From positions 62,001 to 126,000 of the forward strand of contig NZ_WMBB01000006.1 in NCBI RefSeq assembly GCF_009708175.1: a stretch of 64,000 bases of DNA, read 5' to 3'. The position numbers were made by a program, and so were the translations under genes. Below the pieces are notes generated by a model. It did not search any database. It saw only the letters and a program-made list of their open reading frames with translations, and was not told the origin of the DNA. Of the stretch, positions 1 to 10,625 are shown piece after piece. Numbering within the stretch: position 1 is the first letter of the stretch; every line of letters begins with the position of its first letter. The DNA comes from Nocardia aurantiaca (lineage in GTDB: Bacteria > Actinomycetota > Actinomycetes > Mycobacteriales > Mycobacteriaceae).

Positions 1-1401
1 GATCAGCTGGCCGTGGCCGGATTCGCTGACGCCGACCTCGATGGAGCAGCCCACCTGCTGCAGCCGGCGGGTGGCCGCGCCGGGCGCGTAGTGCACGCCC
101 GCGGTGCGGTCGGCCAGGTCGATGTCCATGACGATCGGCTGCGGGGCCGGGCCGGTCACCCGCACGTCGGTCAGGACGGATTCGACTGTGCCACCGGCGA
201 TCTCGGCCAGCAGGGTGGCCGCGCGATCCAGGGCGGCCAGGTTGATCTCGGGGTCCACGACCCGTTCGAACCGGCGGCTGGCCTCGGAACCGAGCTTGTG
301 GCGGCGCGCGGTGCGGGCCACGGCCACCGGATTCCAGGTGGCGGCCTCGAGCAGGATGTCGGTCGAGCTGTCCGAGACCTCGGTGCTCGCGCCGCCCATG
401 ATGCCCGCGAGGGAGATGACGCCGGTGTCGTCGGCGATCACCACGTCCTCGGCGTCCAGGGTGCGCTCGGCCTCGTCGAGGGTACGCAGTGTTTCGCCCT
501 TGTGGGCGCGGCGCACCACGAAGCCGCCCCGCACCTTGGCCGCGTCGAAGGCGTGCAGCGGCTGACCCAGCTCGAGCATCACGTAGTTCGTGACGTCCAC
601 GGCCGGGGAGATCGGGCGCACACCCGACAGCAGCAGGCGACGCTGCAACCACCACGGGCTCACGGCCTTCGGATCGATGCCGGTGACGCGGCGCACGGCG
701 AAACGCGTGCACAGCGACTCGGGCTCGATTTTCACCGACCACGCCTCGGTCTCGTCGTCGGGCAGCAGACGCACGGCCGGGTCGCTGTATTCCAGATCGA
801 AGCCGCAGGCCAGTTCGCGCGCCAGGCCGCGCGCCGAGAAGGCATAGCCGCGGTCGGGGGTGATGGCCAGCTCGATGACCGTATCGTCCATGCCCAGCAG
901 CTCATTGGCGTCCGCGCCGGGCTCGGCGGTGCCGGGCTCGAGCACCAGGATGCCGCTGTGGTCCTTGCCGATGCCCAGTTCGGCGACCGAGCAGATCATG
1001 CCGTTGCTGGTGTGGCCGTAGGTCTTCCGCGACGCGATCTTGAAGCCGCCGGGCAGCACACCACCCGGCAGCACCACGACAACCAGATCGCCGACGGCGA
1101 AATTCCGTGCGCCGCAAACGATCTCCTGCAGCTGTGTGGAATCGCCCGCCGGCCCGCCCCGGCCGATATCGACCTTGCAGAACCGGATCGGCTTCTTGAA
1201 CTCGGTCAACTCGGTGATCTCCGCGACCCGGCCCACCACCAGCGGGTGCTCGATGTCACCGGTCACCGGCTCCAGCGGGTCGACCTCTTCGACTTCCAGA
1301 CCGACCCGGACGAACCCCGCGTCGAGCTCCTCCGGCGTCACCGACCACCCGGGGGTGGTCCGCTGCAGGATTTCCGTCAGCCAGGACTGCGCTACTCGCA
1401 C
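1..1401 (-). CDS. pheT: Phenylalanine--tRNA ligase beta subunit (3' end outside window)
   Basis: Beta chain of the (alpha-beta)2 phenylalanyl-tRNA synthetase, which charges tRNA-Phe in the cytoplasm together with PheS. About 467 codons are visible: an N-terminal tRNA-binding OB-fold region (around residues 40-150, with [10 protein letters not shown]), then the B3/B4 editing region including [15 protein letters not shown] and the GGASTEVSD stretch, and the beginning of the B5 region. The GTG start at 1401 follows a GAGGAAG ribosome-binding site about 11 nt upstream. It lies 32 nt after the pheS stop, so the pair is an operon. The C-terminal part runs off the left edge of the window; nothing suggests damage. 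Confidence 0.96.
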   Translation of the reverse strand, partial: MRVAQSWLTEILQRTTPGWSVTPEELDAGFVRVGLEVEEVDPLEPVTGDIEHPLVVGRVAEITELTEFKKPIRFCKVDIGRGGPAGDSTQLQEIVCGARNFAVGDLVVVVLPGGVLPGGFKIASRKTYGHTSNGMICSVAELGIGKDHSGILVLEPGTAEPGADANELLGMDDTVIELAITPDRGYAFSARGLARELACGFDLEYSDPAVRLLPDDETEAWSVKIEPESLCTRFAVRRVTGIDPKAVSPWWLQRRLLLSGVRPISPAVDVTNYVMLELGQPLHAFDAAKVRGGFVVRRAHKGETLRTLDEAERTLDAEDVVIADDTGVISLAGIMGGASTEVSDSSTDILLEAATWNPVAVARTARRHKLGSEASRRFERVVDPEINLAALDRAATLLAEIAGGTVESVLTDVRVTGPAPQPIVMDIDLADRTAGVHYAPGAATRRLQQVGCSIEVGVSESGHGQLI

Positions 1402-1433
1402 TTGACGTTTCGCTTCCTCGTATCGGGGTCAGG

Positions 1434-2501
<1,068 letters not shown>

Positions 2502-2585
2502 TCACTCCCCAGGCTGGTTACGGGTCGGGCGGAATTGCACCCCCATTCTTGCTGGTCGCATCGTAATCCTTGTAATCAGGCCACC

Positions 2586-3422
2586 TCACCTGGATTTTCC
2601 CAGCTCGTGACCGCCTTCCGGGCGTGGCGTGCCCAGCTGGGCACGCAGTTCGGTGATTTCGGCACGCAACGAGCGAACTTCTCCGATCAGCTCATCCAGT
2701 TCGCGGTCGGCCCGTTCGACGCCCTCGTCCACCGTGCGCAGTCGGTCGATGACCCAGCTGGTGACGGTACCGATGACGAAGGAGATCAACCCGATTCCGA
2801 CGGTCATCAGCACCACCGCGATCAGCCTGCCCTCGAGCGTCACCGGGTAGAAGTCTCCGTAGCCGACCGTGGTGACCGACACCACCGACCACCACGCGGC
2901 CTCACCGAGACTGTGGATATTGCTGCCCGGGGCGTCCCGCTCGGCGTCGAACATCGCGACACTGCAGAGCAGTACGAGCAGCATCGAACTCACCCCGACG
3001 AACATCGCCAACCGCACCCGCGCCTGGAATCGGGTGTGCCGGTCGACCGCATCGATGATCAGCAGTGCCGCACGCAGCAGTCGCAGTGGGCGCAACGGGG
3101 GCACCAACACGATCGACAGGTCCAGCCAGTTGTTGCGCAGAAACCGCCGGCGAGCGGTCGAAATGCGCAGGCGATACAGGAAATCAGCGGAGAACAGCAG
3201 CCAGATGACGATATCGACCCGGGTCAGCCAGACATCCAGCGACGGGGTGCGGCCATGGTCGAGCACCTGCCACACATAGGAGACCAGGAAAGCGATGGCC
3301 AGAATCGTGAAGGGGACGGTGGTCGCCCGCTCCCAGACCACACGACGGCTTTGGTGGCGAATGAGCATCGGCGGGGAAACGGCGGGGACGAACGTCTCGA
3401 CCGTGCTATCGGTCTCTGGCAT
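2586..3422 (-). CDS. Two-pore-type potassium ion channel with C-terminal coiled coil
   Basis: Membrane ion channel of about 278 aa. Hydrophobic segments resemble a short voltage-sensor-like module (TM helices from about residue 30, one followed by RRRFLRNNWLDLSIV), then a pore loop with the potassium selectivity filter TTVGYGD and a final TM helix. The last 45 residues (VDEGVERADRELDELIGEV and on) form a predicted coiled coil that may drive tetramer assembly. The ATG at 3422 has GAGATGG six nt upstream; an in-frame ATG at 3437 is the alternative. The longer open frame reaching 4022 only overlaps lipB on the other strand. It is divergent from lipB. Ligand or gating signal is unknown. Confidence 0.85.
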   Translation of the reverse strand: MPETDSTVETFVPAVSPPMLIRHQSRRVVWERATTVPFTILAIAFLVSYVWQVLDHGRTPSLDVWLTRVDIVIWLLFSADFLYRLRISTARRRFLRNNWLDLSIVLVPPLRPLRLLRAALLIIDAVDRHTRFQARVRLAMFVGVSSMLLVLLCSVAMFDAERDAPGSNIHSLGEAAWWSVVSVTTVGYGDFYPVTLEGRLIAVVLMTVGIGLISFVIGTVTSWVIDRLRTVDEGVERADRELDELIGEVRSLRAEITELRAQLGTPRPEGGHELGKSR

Positions 3423-3539
3423 GGCTGGCCATCTCATGTCGGATCGGCGGGATGTCGATGAAAGCAGCGTCGACACCCAGCAGGATCGCATTGGCGGCTG
3501 GGCCCGAGCACGGCGGGCTGCGGTGGTACCAATGAACTC

Positions 3540-4211
3540 GTGAAGTCCCGGCCCGTGACCCTCATCGACGACACCGATCGCCTCATCGAGTATGCGGCGG
3601 CGATGGACCGCATGCAGGAAATGTGGGAGGAGCGCGTCGCCGACCAGCGGCCCGACACCCTGTGGCTGCTGAGCCACGAACCCGTCTTCACCGCCGGGGC
3701 CCGCACCCCCGAGGCCCACTTCCCGGCGCCCGAGTCCGATATCCCGGTTTACATGACCCGGCGCGGCGGTCAGCTCACCTATCACGGGCCCGGCCAGCTG
3801 GTCGGCTACCTGATCGTGAAGCTGCGACCCGGAGAAGGCGTCGTCGATCTGATCCGCGATGTCGAACACCGAATCGTCGCGGCTCTGGCCGAACTCGGCA
3901 TTCCCGCCGAACGCCGCGACACCCCGGCCGGCTCCGAACTCCTCACCGGCGTCTGGACCCGCGACACCGGCCGCAAGATCACCTCGATCGGCATGCGGGT
4001 CGGCCGCAATGTCTCCACCCACGGCTTCGCCCTCAATGTCACAGGCGACCTCAGCCCCTGGAAGCTCGCCGTCGCCTGCGGCATGCCCGATGTCGACATG
4101 ACCTCGGTGGAAAGGGAGCTGGACGGCAAGCAGACCCCGACGATGGAGCGAGTTGTCGCGACCATCGCCGGGGCCTTCGAGGCGAGCCCTACATCGACTC
4201 CCCTGCCCTGA
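3540..4211 (+). CDS. lipB: Octanoyltransferase (lipoyl-protein ligase B family)
   Basis: Transfers octanoate from acyl carrier protein to lipoyl domains of 2-oxoacid dehydrogenases and the glycine cleavage H protein; 223 aa. The signature RGGQLTYHGPGQ (residues 75-86), the catalytic lysine in RKITSIG (K146) and the acyl-thioester cysteine in ACGMPD (C180) are all present, so it should be active. The GTG start at 3540 sits just after an out-of-frame ATG. It is not beside lipA here, so it may be a second lipB paralogue or a relocated single copy; that cannot be told from the window. Its last 23 nt overlap the convergent DoxX gene. Confidence 0.88.
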   Translation: MKSRPVTLIDDTDRLIEYAAAMDRMQEMWEERVADQRPDTLWLLSHEPVFTAGARTPEAHFPAPESDIPVYMTRRGGQLTYHGPGQLVGYLIVKLRPGEGVVDLIRDVEHRIVAALAELGIPAERRDTPAGSELLTGVWTRDTGRKITSIGMRVGRNVSTHGFALNVTGDLSPWKLAVACGMPDVDMTSVERELDGKQTPTMERVVATIAGAFEASPTSTPLP

Positions 4212-4710
4212 CCGGCGTACGCCGAGCGACTCCGGCGACGCGCGCAGCTCCCAGAGCGGCGAACAGGGCTACCGCGATGTAGACCAGCTGCTCGGGAACA
4301 CGGAACCACAGCGGTGTGGCGGGCTCACCGTTGAAGGGGACGTTGTCCACCGCCGCATGGATATTCGCGGGCAGGAGCAGGACGAACAGCAGCGCCAGGG
4401 CCAGGCCCGCGAGGCGGCGGGTGGGGGCGAGGACCAGGCCGAGTGCGCCCAGGTATTCGAGGACGCCGGTGGCGTAGACGGTGAAATCGGGGAACGGGAC
4501 GAAGGACGGGACCATGGCGACCAGGTCGCTGTGGTGCGGCATGACCGTCACCGAATCGGGGACGAAGTGGGCGGTGCCGGTCATGACGAGCATGAACGCC
4601 AGGCCGTGGGCGGCCGAGGACTGCCAGGTGGCGAAGCGGGTGACGCCGAACGCGCCCAGCAGTCGCAGGGCCAGGGTGGGGATGGCGCAGAGCAGAAGGG
4701 TCTCGAACAT
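4189..4710 (-). CDS. DoxX-like integral membrane protein
   Basis: A 173 aa protein with four hydrophobic segments (about residues 5-20, 35-55, 85-105 and 108-125, plus a C-terminal one) and the DoxX-type pattern TGTAHFVPDSV after the second helix. Members are small membrane proteins linked in some bacteria to redox or detoxification complexes, but no specific reaction can be assigned. It lies 27 nt downstream of the MFS exporter gene on the same strand, so it is probably cotranscribed with it under the TetR regulator at 6292. Its 3' end overlaps lipB. Confidence 0.75.
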   Translation of the reverse strand: MFETLLLCAIPTLALRLLGAFGVTRFATWQSSAAHGLAFMLVMTGTAHFVPDSVTVMPHHSDLVAMVPSFVPFPDFTVYATGVLEYLGALGLVLAPTRRLAGLALALLFVLLLPANIHAAVDNVPFNGEPATPLWFRVPEQLVYIAVALFAALGAARVAGVARRTPVRAGESM

Positions 4711-4737
4711 GATGCACTTCCGGTGAGGTGATCGTGG

Positions 4738-6189
4738 TCAGCGGGCGAGAGCGGTTGCGCCGGAGGATGATTCGGCCATGGACCGACGGCCGGGCAGCAG
4801 TAGCGAGATGAACGCGCCCACCGCGACGATGACCGCGCCGAGCTCGATGGCGGGAATCAGGCCATCGACGTAGCGCTGCGGGCTCAGATAGGAACCGTGC
4901 GAGGCGAACACCGAGGCCAGCACCGCGACGCCCATGGCCACCCCGACCTCACGGATGGTGTTGTTGGCGCCGGAGGCCATGCCCTGATCGGCCGGAGCGG
5001 CGCCGGCCATGACCGCGGTGGCGGCGGGAGCGAAGGTCAGGCCCATGCCGATGCCGGCGAGCACGAACGGCGGAACGAAGGCGCCGTACGCGGCGTCCAC
5101 GCCGGTGACCAGCGCCATCCAACCGAGCGCGGCGGCCAGCAGAGCCTGACCGATCGCGATGAGCGTGCGCGGGCCCACCCGGTCCACGATCAACCCGGCC
5201 AGCGGCGCCACTACCATCGGGGCCATGGTCCAGGGCAGCGTGCGGACGCCGGAGGCCAGCGGCGTGTAGCCCTGCACCACCTGGAAGTACTGGGCCAGCA
5301 GGAAGATCGAACCGAAGACGCCGACGGAGAACGTGAACGAGACCGCGTTGATGACGTAGCCGCGGTGGCGGAACAGCCGCAGCGGCAGCATCGGATCGGG
5401 GACGCGGCGCTCCCACAGGACGAAGGCGGTCAGCAGTGTCGCGCCGCCGATCAATCCGGTCAGCACCTTGGCGGAGGTCCAGCCGTCGTCCGCGCCGTGC
5501 ACGACGCCCCACACCACCGCGAGCACGCCCCCGGCCGACAGCAGCAGGCCGAGCATATCCAGTTTCCTAGCGCCGCCGAAGGATTCGTTCAGCACGCGGG
5601 CGGCCAGCGGCATCGCGATGATGCCGATCGGCACGTTCAGCCAGAAGATCCACTGCCAGTTGAGGCCGTCCACGACCGCGCCGCCGACCACCGGGCCGAG
5701 CGCCACACCGAGTCCGGAGATGCCGCCCCAGATGCCGATGGCGGCGCTGCGCATCTTCTCCGGCACCGCGGCCGAGAGCAGCGTGAGTGACAGCGGCATG
5801 ATCGCCGCACCGCCGAAGCCCTGCCCCGCGCGGGCGGCGATCAGCATCCAGGGTTCGGTGGCCAGCGCACAGGCGGCCGAGCCGATGGTGAACAGCGTGA
5901 TGCCGGCGAGGAAGACCCGGCGCCGGCCGAGCCGGTCACCGATCGCGGCGGCCGTGAGCAGCATCGAAGCGAACGACAGCGTGTACGCGTTCACGAACCA
6001 TTGCAGGTCGGACAGCGACGCGTGCAGTTCGGTGCGAATGACCGGCAGTGCCATCGTCACGACGAGATTGTCGAGCGTGGCCATGAACATCGGGATGCCC
6101 ACCGCCGCGAGCACCGCCGCCAGCGGCCGTTGCCGGGCGGCGTTCGCGAGCTTGCCGGTGAGAGTCGAGGTTTCGAGTGTTTCAGTCAT
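4738..6189 (-). CDS. MFS drug exporter, DHA2 (14-TM, EmrB/QacA) family
   Basis: A 483 aa proton-coupled exporter. Its hydrophobic profile fits the 14-helix DHA2 group. GDRLGRRRVFLAG is the conserved loop between helices 2 and 3 (motif A), and the region GGISGLGVALGPVVGGAVVD is motif C, the antiporter signature. The ATG at 6189 is chosen because AAGGA lies six nt upstream; an in-frame TTG six nt earlier has no better support. The gene is divergent from a TetR regulator across a 102 bp intergenic region with a palindromic operator, the standard arrangement for an inducible efflux pump. The substrate is unknown. Confidence 0.9.
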   Translation of the reverse strand: MTETLETSTLTGKLANAARQRPLAAVLAAVGIPMFMATLDNLVVTMALPVIRTELHASLSDLQWFVNAYTLSFASMLLTAAAIGDRLGRRRVFLAGITLFTIGSAACALATEPWMLIAARAGQGFGGAAIMPLSLTLLSAAVPEKMRSAAIGIWGGISGLGVALGPVVGGAVVDGLNWQWIFWLNVPIGIIAMPLAARVLNESFGGARKLDMLGLLLSAGGVLAVVWGVVHGADDGWTSAKVLTGLIGGATLLTAFVLWERRVPDPMLPLRLFRHRGYVINAVSFTFSVGVFGSIFLLAQYFQVVQGYTPLASGVRTLPWTMAPMVVAPLAGLIVDRVGPRTLIAIGQALLAAALGWMALVTGVDAAYGAFVPPFVLAGIGMGLTFAPAATAVMAGAAPADQGMASGANNTIREVGVAMGVAVLASVFASHGSYLSPQRYVDGLIPAIELGAVIVAVGAFISLLLPGRRSMAESSSGATALAR

Positions 6190-6203
6190 GACCAATCCTT
6201 GTT

Positions 6204-6244
6204 GTTATCGACTGATAACTAGAGAGTATGCATCGACTGATAAC
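6204..6244. promoter_or_regulatory. Putative TetR operator pair between efflux gene and regulator
   Basis: A perfect 16 bp interrupted palindrome, GTTATCGACTGATAAC, at 6204-6219. Its right 13 bp, ATCGACTGATAAC, recur at 6232-6244 (start-to-start distance 25 bp). The site lies between the divergent MFS and TetR genes and covers the likely promoters. Binding by the TetR at 6292 is an inference from position. Confidence 0.7.
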
Positions 6245-6291
6245 ATGTCAATGACGACCGCATTTCCCGACGGCGAGGAGACTCGACAACC

Positions 6292-6867
6292 ATGACCAGG
6301 ACCCGGATGACGGCGACCGAACGCAGCGCGGAAGTCCTCACGGCAGCAACCTCCGCCTTCGCCGAATCCGGTTACGCCGCAACGAAAACCGACGATATCG
6401 CACGCCGTGCGGGGGTCTCGCAGCCCTATGTGATCCGGCTGTTCGGCACCAAGCAGCAACTGTTCCTCGCGGTGCTGGACCAGGTGTGCGGGCGCATCGA
6501 GGAACTCTTCCGCGCCGGGGCCACCCAGGCCGCACCTGACGCCTCCCCCAAAGACCGCCTCGACTCCCTGGGCAGCCATTTCGGCGACCACTTCCTCACC
6601 GACCGCAATCTGCCGAGGGTCTTCCTGCAGGGCATCGCGGCGGCAAGCGAGCCGGCCATCGGCGAGAACATCCGCGATCACTTCGGACGCCTCTACAACC
6701 TCGCCAAGGAGCTCACCGGCGCGACGACCTACGAGGTCCGCCGCTTCTTCGGCACCGGCATGCTGCTCATCGACCTGACAGCGCTACAGGTCACCGACAT
6801 CGACGACGCCGACACCCCGCCGTGGGCCACCGAGATCCTCACCAACCTCGGCGAGGACGGCATCTGA
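6292..6867 (+). CDS. TetR-family transcriptional regulator
   Basis: A 191 aa repressor-type protein. The N-terminal helix-turn-helix is clear: TKTDDIARRAGVSQPYVIRLFGTKQQLF at about residues 33-60, matching the TetR_N pattern. The C-terminal region is variable and presumably binds the ligand. It is divergent from the DHA2 exporter, with an inverted-repeat site between them, so it most likely represses the exporter and itself until a toxic substrate binds. Confidence 0.88.
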   Translation: MTRTRMTATERSAEVLTAATSAFAESGYAATKTDDIARRAGVSQPYVIRLFGTKQQLFLAVLDQVCGRIEELFRAGATQAAPDASPKDRLDSLGSHFGDHFLTDRNLPRVFLQGIAAASEPAIGENIRDHFGRLYNLAKELTGATTYEVRRFFGTGMLLIDLTALQVTDIDDADTPPWATEILTNLGEDGI

Positions 6868-6945
6868 TCAGATCCCGACCTGCTCCGGTGCCCCTGGACC
6901 GTCAAAACTGCGCGCACACCACCAGCACACCGGATTGGGGCCGGG

Positions 6946-7770
6946 TCACTCGGCGTGCTGGACCCGTGAACTCGCGTAGAGGCAAATGGCCGCGGCGGCG
7001 GCCAGATTCAGGCTCTCGGCGCGGCCGTGGATGGGGATGCGGACACGGTGGGTGGCGCGGGCGGCAATGGCCTTGTCCAGGCCGTGGGCCTCGTTGCCGA
7101 AGAGCCACGCGACCGGGCCGCGCAGGATCTCGTCGGCGTCGTCCAGGTCCACCTCGCCCTTGGCGGTGGTGGCGAGAATGGCGATGCCCGCCTCTTCGAG
7201 CGCCGTGAGGGTGGCCTCGATGTCGCGGGCGCGGGCGACGGGCACATGGAAAAGGCTTCCGGCGCAGGCGCGTACGCATTTGCCATTGTGCGGATCGACC
7301 GAATCACCGGCCAGCACAACGCCATCCGCGCCGACCGCGTCGGCGACCCGGATGAGGGTGCCCGCATTGCCGGGGTCGGCGATCTCGACGGGAACGGCGA
7401 GCATGCGCGGGGACGCGTCCACGATCTCGCGCAGCGGGACGTCCACCTGGCGGCACACCGCGATCAGCCCGGGCGGAGTCACGGTCTCCCCCAGCATTTC
7501 CGCGGCCCGATCGCTGACCAGCGTGGTGCGCACACGCTGGGCGGCGGCCCCGGCCACCAGCTCGTGCTCGCGCTCGGCGGCCCTGGAGGAGAAGAACAGC
7601 TCCTCGATCCGACCCGTATCCAACGCGGCCGCAACCGAATTCGCACCCTCGGCCAGAAACAGGCCGGTCTTGCGGCGCATCGGGCCGCGGTGCAGCTTGA
7701 CAGCCGAAACGACCCGCGGGTTGCGCTCGGAGAGCGCGTCCGCGGGTCGTTTCGAGTCGTGTGTCGTCAC
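6946..7770 (-). CDS. tsnR: TrmH/SpoU-family 23S rRNA or tRNA 2'-O-methyltransferase
   Basis: A 274 aa SPOUT-superfamily RNA ribose methyltransferase using S-adenosylmethionine. The N-terminal substrate-binding domain (about residues 20-100) is followed by the SpoU knot, with motif 1 IADPGNAGTLIRVADAVGAD (the N and R are hallmark residues), motif 2 ending in AWLFGNEAHGLD and motif 3 IPIHGRAESLNLAAAAAICL. It starts with GTG 10 nt downstream of the rplT stop and is the last gene of the infC-rpmI-rplT-tsnR run, the same order as in mycobacteria. The exact modified nucleotide cannot be read from the sequence, so the gene symbol rests on synteny. Confidence 0.88.
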   Translation of the reverse strand: MTTHDSKRPADALSERNPRVVSAVKLHRGPMRRKTGLFLAEGANSVAAALDTGRIEELFFSSRAAEREHELVAGAAAQRVRTTLVSDRAAEMLGETVTPPGLIAVCRQVDVPLREIVDASPRMLAVPVEIADPGNAGTLIRVADAVGADGVVLAGDSVDPHNGKCVRACAGSLFHVPVARARDIEATLTALEEAGIAILATTAKGEVDLDDADEILRGPVAWLFGNEAHGLDKAIAARATHRVRIPIHGRAESLNLAAAAAICLYASSRVQHAE

Positions 7771-7780
7771 GCAGGCCGAA

Positions 7781-8161
7781 TCAGGCGGCCGGGGCGTTGA
7801 CGTCGGCCGGCAGCGCGGCCTTGGCGGCGGCGACCAGCTGGGCGAACGCCTCGGCGTCGGACACCGCGAGCTCGGCCAGGATCTTGCGGTCGACCTCGAT
7901 GCCGGCGGCCTTCAGGCCCTGCATGAAGCGGTTGTAGGTCATGTCGTTCAGACGCGCGGCGGCGTTGATACGAGTGATCCACAGCTGGCGGAAGTCACCC
8001 TTGCGCGCGCGACGGTCGCGGTAGGCGTAGGTGAGCGAGTGCAGCTGCTGTTCCTTGGCCTTGCGGTACAGGCGCGACCGCTGGCCACGGTAGCCCTTGG
8101 AGGCCTCGAGAACGGAACGGCGCTTCTTCTGAGCGTTGACGGCCCTTTTGACGCGTGCCAC
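7781..8161 (-). CDS. rplT: 50S ribosomal protein L20
   Basis: A 126 aa ribosomal protein that binds 23S rRNA and is essential for early 50S assembly. The basic N-terminus [18 protein letters not shown] and the core [20 protein letters not shown] are characteristic. The C-terminus carries a short alanine-rich tail. GTG start. It is preceded by rpmI with a 118 nt spacer that contains a GGGTCC/GGACCC hairpin. Confidence 0.98.
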   Translation of the reverse strand: MARVKRAVNAQKKRRSVLEASKGYRGQRSRLYRKAKEQQLHSLTYAYRDRRARKGDFRQLWITRINAAARLNDMTYNRFMQGLKAAGIEVDRKILAELAVSDAEAFAQLVAAAKAALPADVNAPAA

Positions 8162-8279
8162 TTGTCAGTCCTTGATCGATTAGGGGCGCGGGGTCCTTCG
8201 CGTGGACCCGGCGGTTGCGCCCGAGGTTGGTCGGTGATGCGTTCCTCGAACGGATCGCGAGGGCTGGCTCAGCCTGTGA

Positions 8280-8474
8280 TTACTTGGCGAGCAGCTTCTT
8301 GACGCGACGGACGTCCGCCTTCGCGACGACCTCCACGCCGTCCAGACGACGAGTCCGGGTGGTCGGCTTGTGCTCGAGCAGGTGGCGACGGTTCGCCTGC
8401 TGACGCAGCAGCTTGCCGCTGCCCGACACCTTGAATCGCTTCGAGGCGCCGCTGTGGCTCTTCATCTTCGGCAT
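8280..8474 (-). CDS. rpmI: 50S ribosomal protein L35
   Basis: A 64 aa basic ribosomal protein. [20 protein letters not shown] at the start and the [16 protein letters not shown] segment are typical of L35. The ATG at 8474 has GAGGAA at a good distance. It lies 60 nt after infC and upstream of rplT. Confidence 0.98.
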   Translation of the reverse strand: MPKMKSHSGASKRFKVSGSGKLLRQQANRRHLLEHKPTTRTRRLDGVEVVAKADVRRVKKLLAK

Positions 8475-8534
8475 GGATTCCTCAATCTGTCGTGCCGGAG
8501 GCGCGCGTCAGCACGCCACCGGAGCTTCTCGTCA

Positions 8535-9158
<624 letters not shown>

Positions 9159-9492
9159 GGGGCCTCCTAGGTCAAGCGGTTCGTCAACGACCGCAAGCAA
9201 TAACTGCAACCCCAATTCCAACACGAAAGCCCCGTGTTGGTATTTCACCACCACGGGGCCCGAGTCGACCGATCCACGAAGCGAATGGCTCGCATCGCAC
9301 CGCACGCAGGACGAACCCACGCGCAAAACCCATCAGGTCAATGATGGGCGACCGGACCGCCGAATCTGACTGCCGCGTTCTACAGAAAGAACAGCCGATT
9401 GACGGTGGGAGTCGGGCTCCACTTGATGCCCCGAGTCGGTTACAGGAACCAGTCCGGGACGGTCGTCGCGGAAGAGTCTAACACTCATAGCC
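9159..9492. other. Intergenic region between infC and the DUF1844 gene
   Basis: This 334 bp divergent region holds the infC leader (hairpins at 9218-9259, Shine-Dalgarno at 9163-9168) and the promoters of both genes. From 9260 to 9492 I see no further convincing structure or reading frame. Confidence 0.7.
9218..9259 (-). promoter_or_regulatory. infC leader with two mutually exclusive hairpins
   Basis: Two stems compete for the same bases. Stem A pairs 9252-9259 with 9229-9236 (eight perfect pairs, plus three more inside after one mismatch). Stem B pairs 9233-9240 with 9218-9225 (eight perfect pairs, seven-base loop). They share 9233-9236 and cannot coexist. In the infC transcript stem A would form first and is followed by UUUCGU. 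The arrangement looks like an attenuator or a protein-sensing leader of the L20/IF-3 kind, 60-100 nt ahead of the start codon. Function is inferred. Confidence 0.6.
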
Positions 9493-9942
9493 GTGAGCTC
9501 CGAATCGGCGGCCCCCGCGACCAGCGTCGACCCGCGCGATGGGATGCTCTATCCCATGAGCGAGGCAACCACGAACGACGATCCGGCCGGCATGGACGAC
9601 ACCGCGCTGCTCGATGGTGAGGTGGTCCGCGAACTGGCCGACATCCCCGCCGTCGAGGTGATCAGCCGCGCCGCGGTCATGCTGATGAGCTCCGCCGCCG
9701 AGAAGCTCGGCCTCGGCGAGGCCGATCCTGCCACCAGCCCTCACCTCGACCTCGACGAGGCCCGCCGCGTCATCACCGCCCTCGCCGGCCTGGTCACCGC
9801 GTCCGTGGAGTACCTCGGCCCGCACGCCGGCCCGATCCGCGAGGGCCTCCAGTCACTCCAGCGCGCCTTCCGCGAATCCTCCGCCTACCCCGACGCCCCC
9901 GGCGCGGGTCCGGGCGAGAAGTACACCGGACCTGTGTACTGA
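9493..9942 (+). CDS. DUF1844 family protein
   Basis: A 149 aa protein of unknown function. The family core is visible from about residue 45: VRELADIPAVEVISRAAVML, then MSSAAEKLGLG and a conserved region with ITALAGLVTASVEYLGPHAG and a C-terminal LQSLQRAFRE. The first 40 residues are low-complexity. The start is uncertain: GTG at 9493 is given, but the ATG at 9556 (starting MSEATTND) would still retain the whole domain. I recall the family commonly sitting beside infC in actinobacteria, as here. A T-tailed hairpin follows. No biochemical role is known to me. Confidence 0.8.
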   Translation: MSSESAAPATSVDPRDGMLYPMSEATTNDDPAGMDDTALLDGEVVRELADIPAVEVISRAAVMLMSSAAEKLGLGEADPATSPHLDLDEARRVITALAGLVTASVEYLGPHAGPIREGLQSLQRAFRESSAYPDAPGAGPGEKYTGPVY

Positions 9943-9953
9943 CGACCTCTCCG

Positions 9954-9993
9954 CGGCCCGGCCCGACCGCTTCGGTTGAGCCGGGACCGTTTT
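9954..9993 (+). terminator. Rho-independent terminator after DUF1844 gene
   Basis: The stem CGGCCCGGC (9954-9962) pairs with GCCGGG-A-CCG (9980-9989, one bulged A), with an inner CGACCG/CGGTTG stem, followed by TTTTCT. It sits between the DUF1844 stop and the convergent TetR stop. Confidence 0.75.
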
Positions 9994-9995
9994 CT

Positions 9996-10619
9996 CTAGG
10001 CGCGTTCTGTACGCGGCGCGATCCCGGTCAGAACAGTGGTGATGACCGCGTCGGCGTCGACGGGGTGTGGGGACATGCCCGGCAACAGCGTGGCCAGGAC
10101 CTGGTCGTGACAGATGCCGACGAGGACCGCGGCGGCAGCGGCGGTGTCGGCGTCAGGGGCGATGCGGCCGAGTTCCCGTTCGCCGTTCAGGTAGCGCGCG
10201 AGAAGGATGCGCCAGTCGGGCTGGTCGGTCGGCAGCTCGGTGAAGCGGGTCAGCACGGCCGGAGTGGCGAGCAGGCCCGCGACGACCGGGAGGACCGCGC
10301 GGTGGAGGGCGAGTCCGGCGGACAGGTACGCGCGCAGGTTCCGCTCGACGGTGGCCGCGCCCGGGGCGGGCAGGGGGCCGAGGGCACGGTGGGCGGCGTC
10401 CACGTGGGCGCGGACGGCGGCGGCGAGGAGGGCGTCCTTGTCGGGGAAGTGGTTGTAGAGGACGCCGTCGGCCACGCCCGCGGCGCGGGCGATGCCGCGG
10501 ACGGTGAGGGTGGCGGCGCCCTGGTCGGCGAGCAGGCGTTGCGCGGTGGTGACGAGGTGGTCGCGAAGGGTGCGGTCGTCGGCGGCGCCGCGCAGCGCTG
10601 CTGCCTTTCGAGGGGACAT
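9996..10619 (-). CDS. TetR-family transcriptional regulator
   Basis: A 207 aa regulator with a TetR_N helix-turn-helix at about residues 37-66 (LTVRGIARAAGVADGVLYNH, then FPDKDALL). The C-terminal ligand domain is hydrophobic and alanine-rich. It starts six nt after the methyltransferase stop and so is the second gene of that operon. Two overlapping palindromes in front of the operon (11476-11505) are the likely autoregulatory operators. Confidence 0.87.
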   Translation of the reverse strand: MSPRKAAALRGAADDRTLRDHLVTTAQRLLADQGAATLTVRGIARAAGVADGVLYNHFPDKDALLAAAVRAHVDAAHRALGPLPAPGAATVERNLRAYLSAGLALHRAVLPVVAGLLATPAVLTRFTELPTDQPDWRILLARYLNGERELGRIAPDADTAAAAAVLVGICHDQVLATLLPGMSPHPVDADAVITTVLTGIAPRTERA

Positions 10620-10625
10620 GGGTGG

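Noticed and set aside
3438..4022. N-terminal extension of the potassium channel frame to 4022
   Set aside because: The extra 195 codons lie opposite lipB and have no family match; the ribosome-binding site supports 3422.
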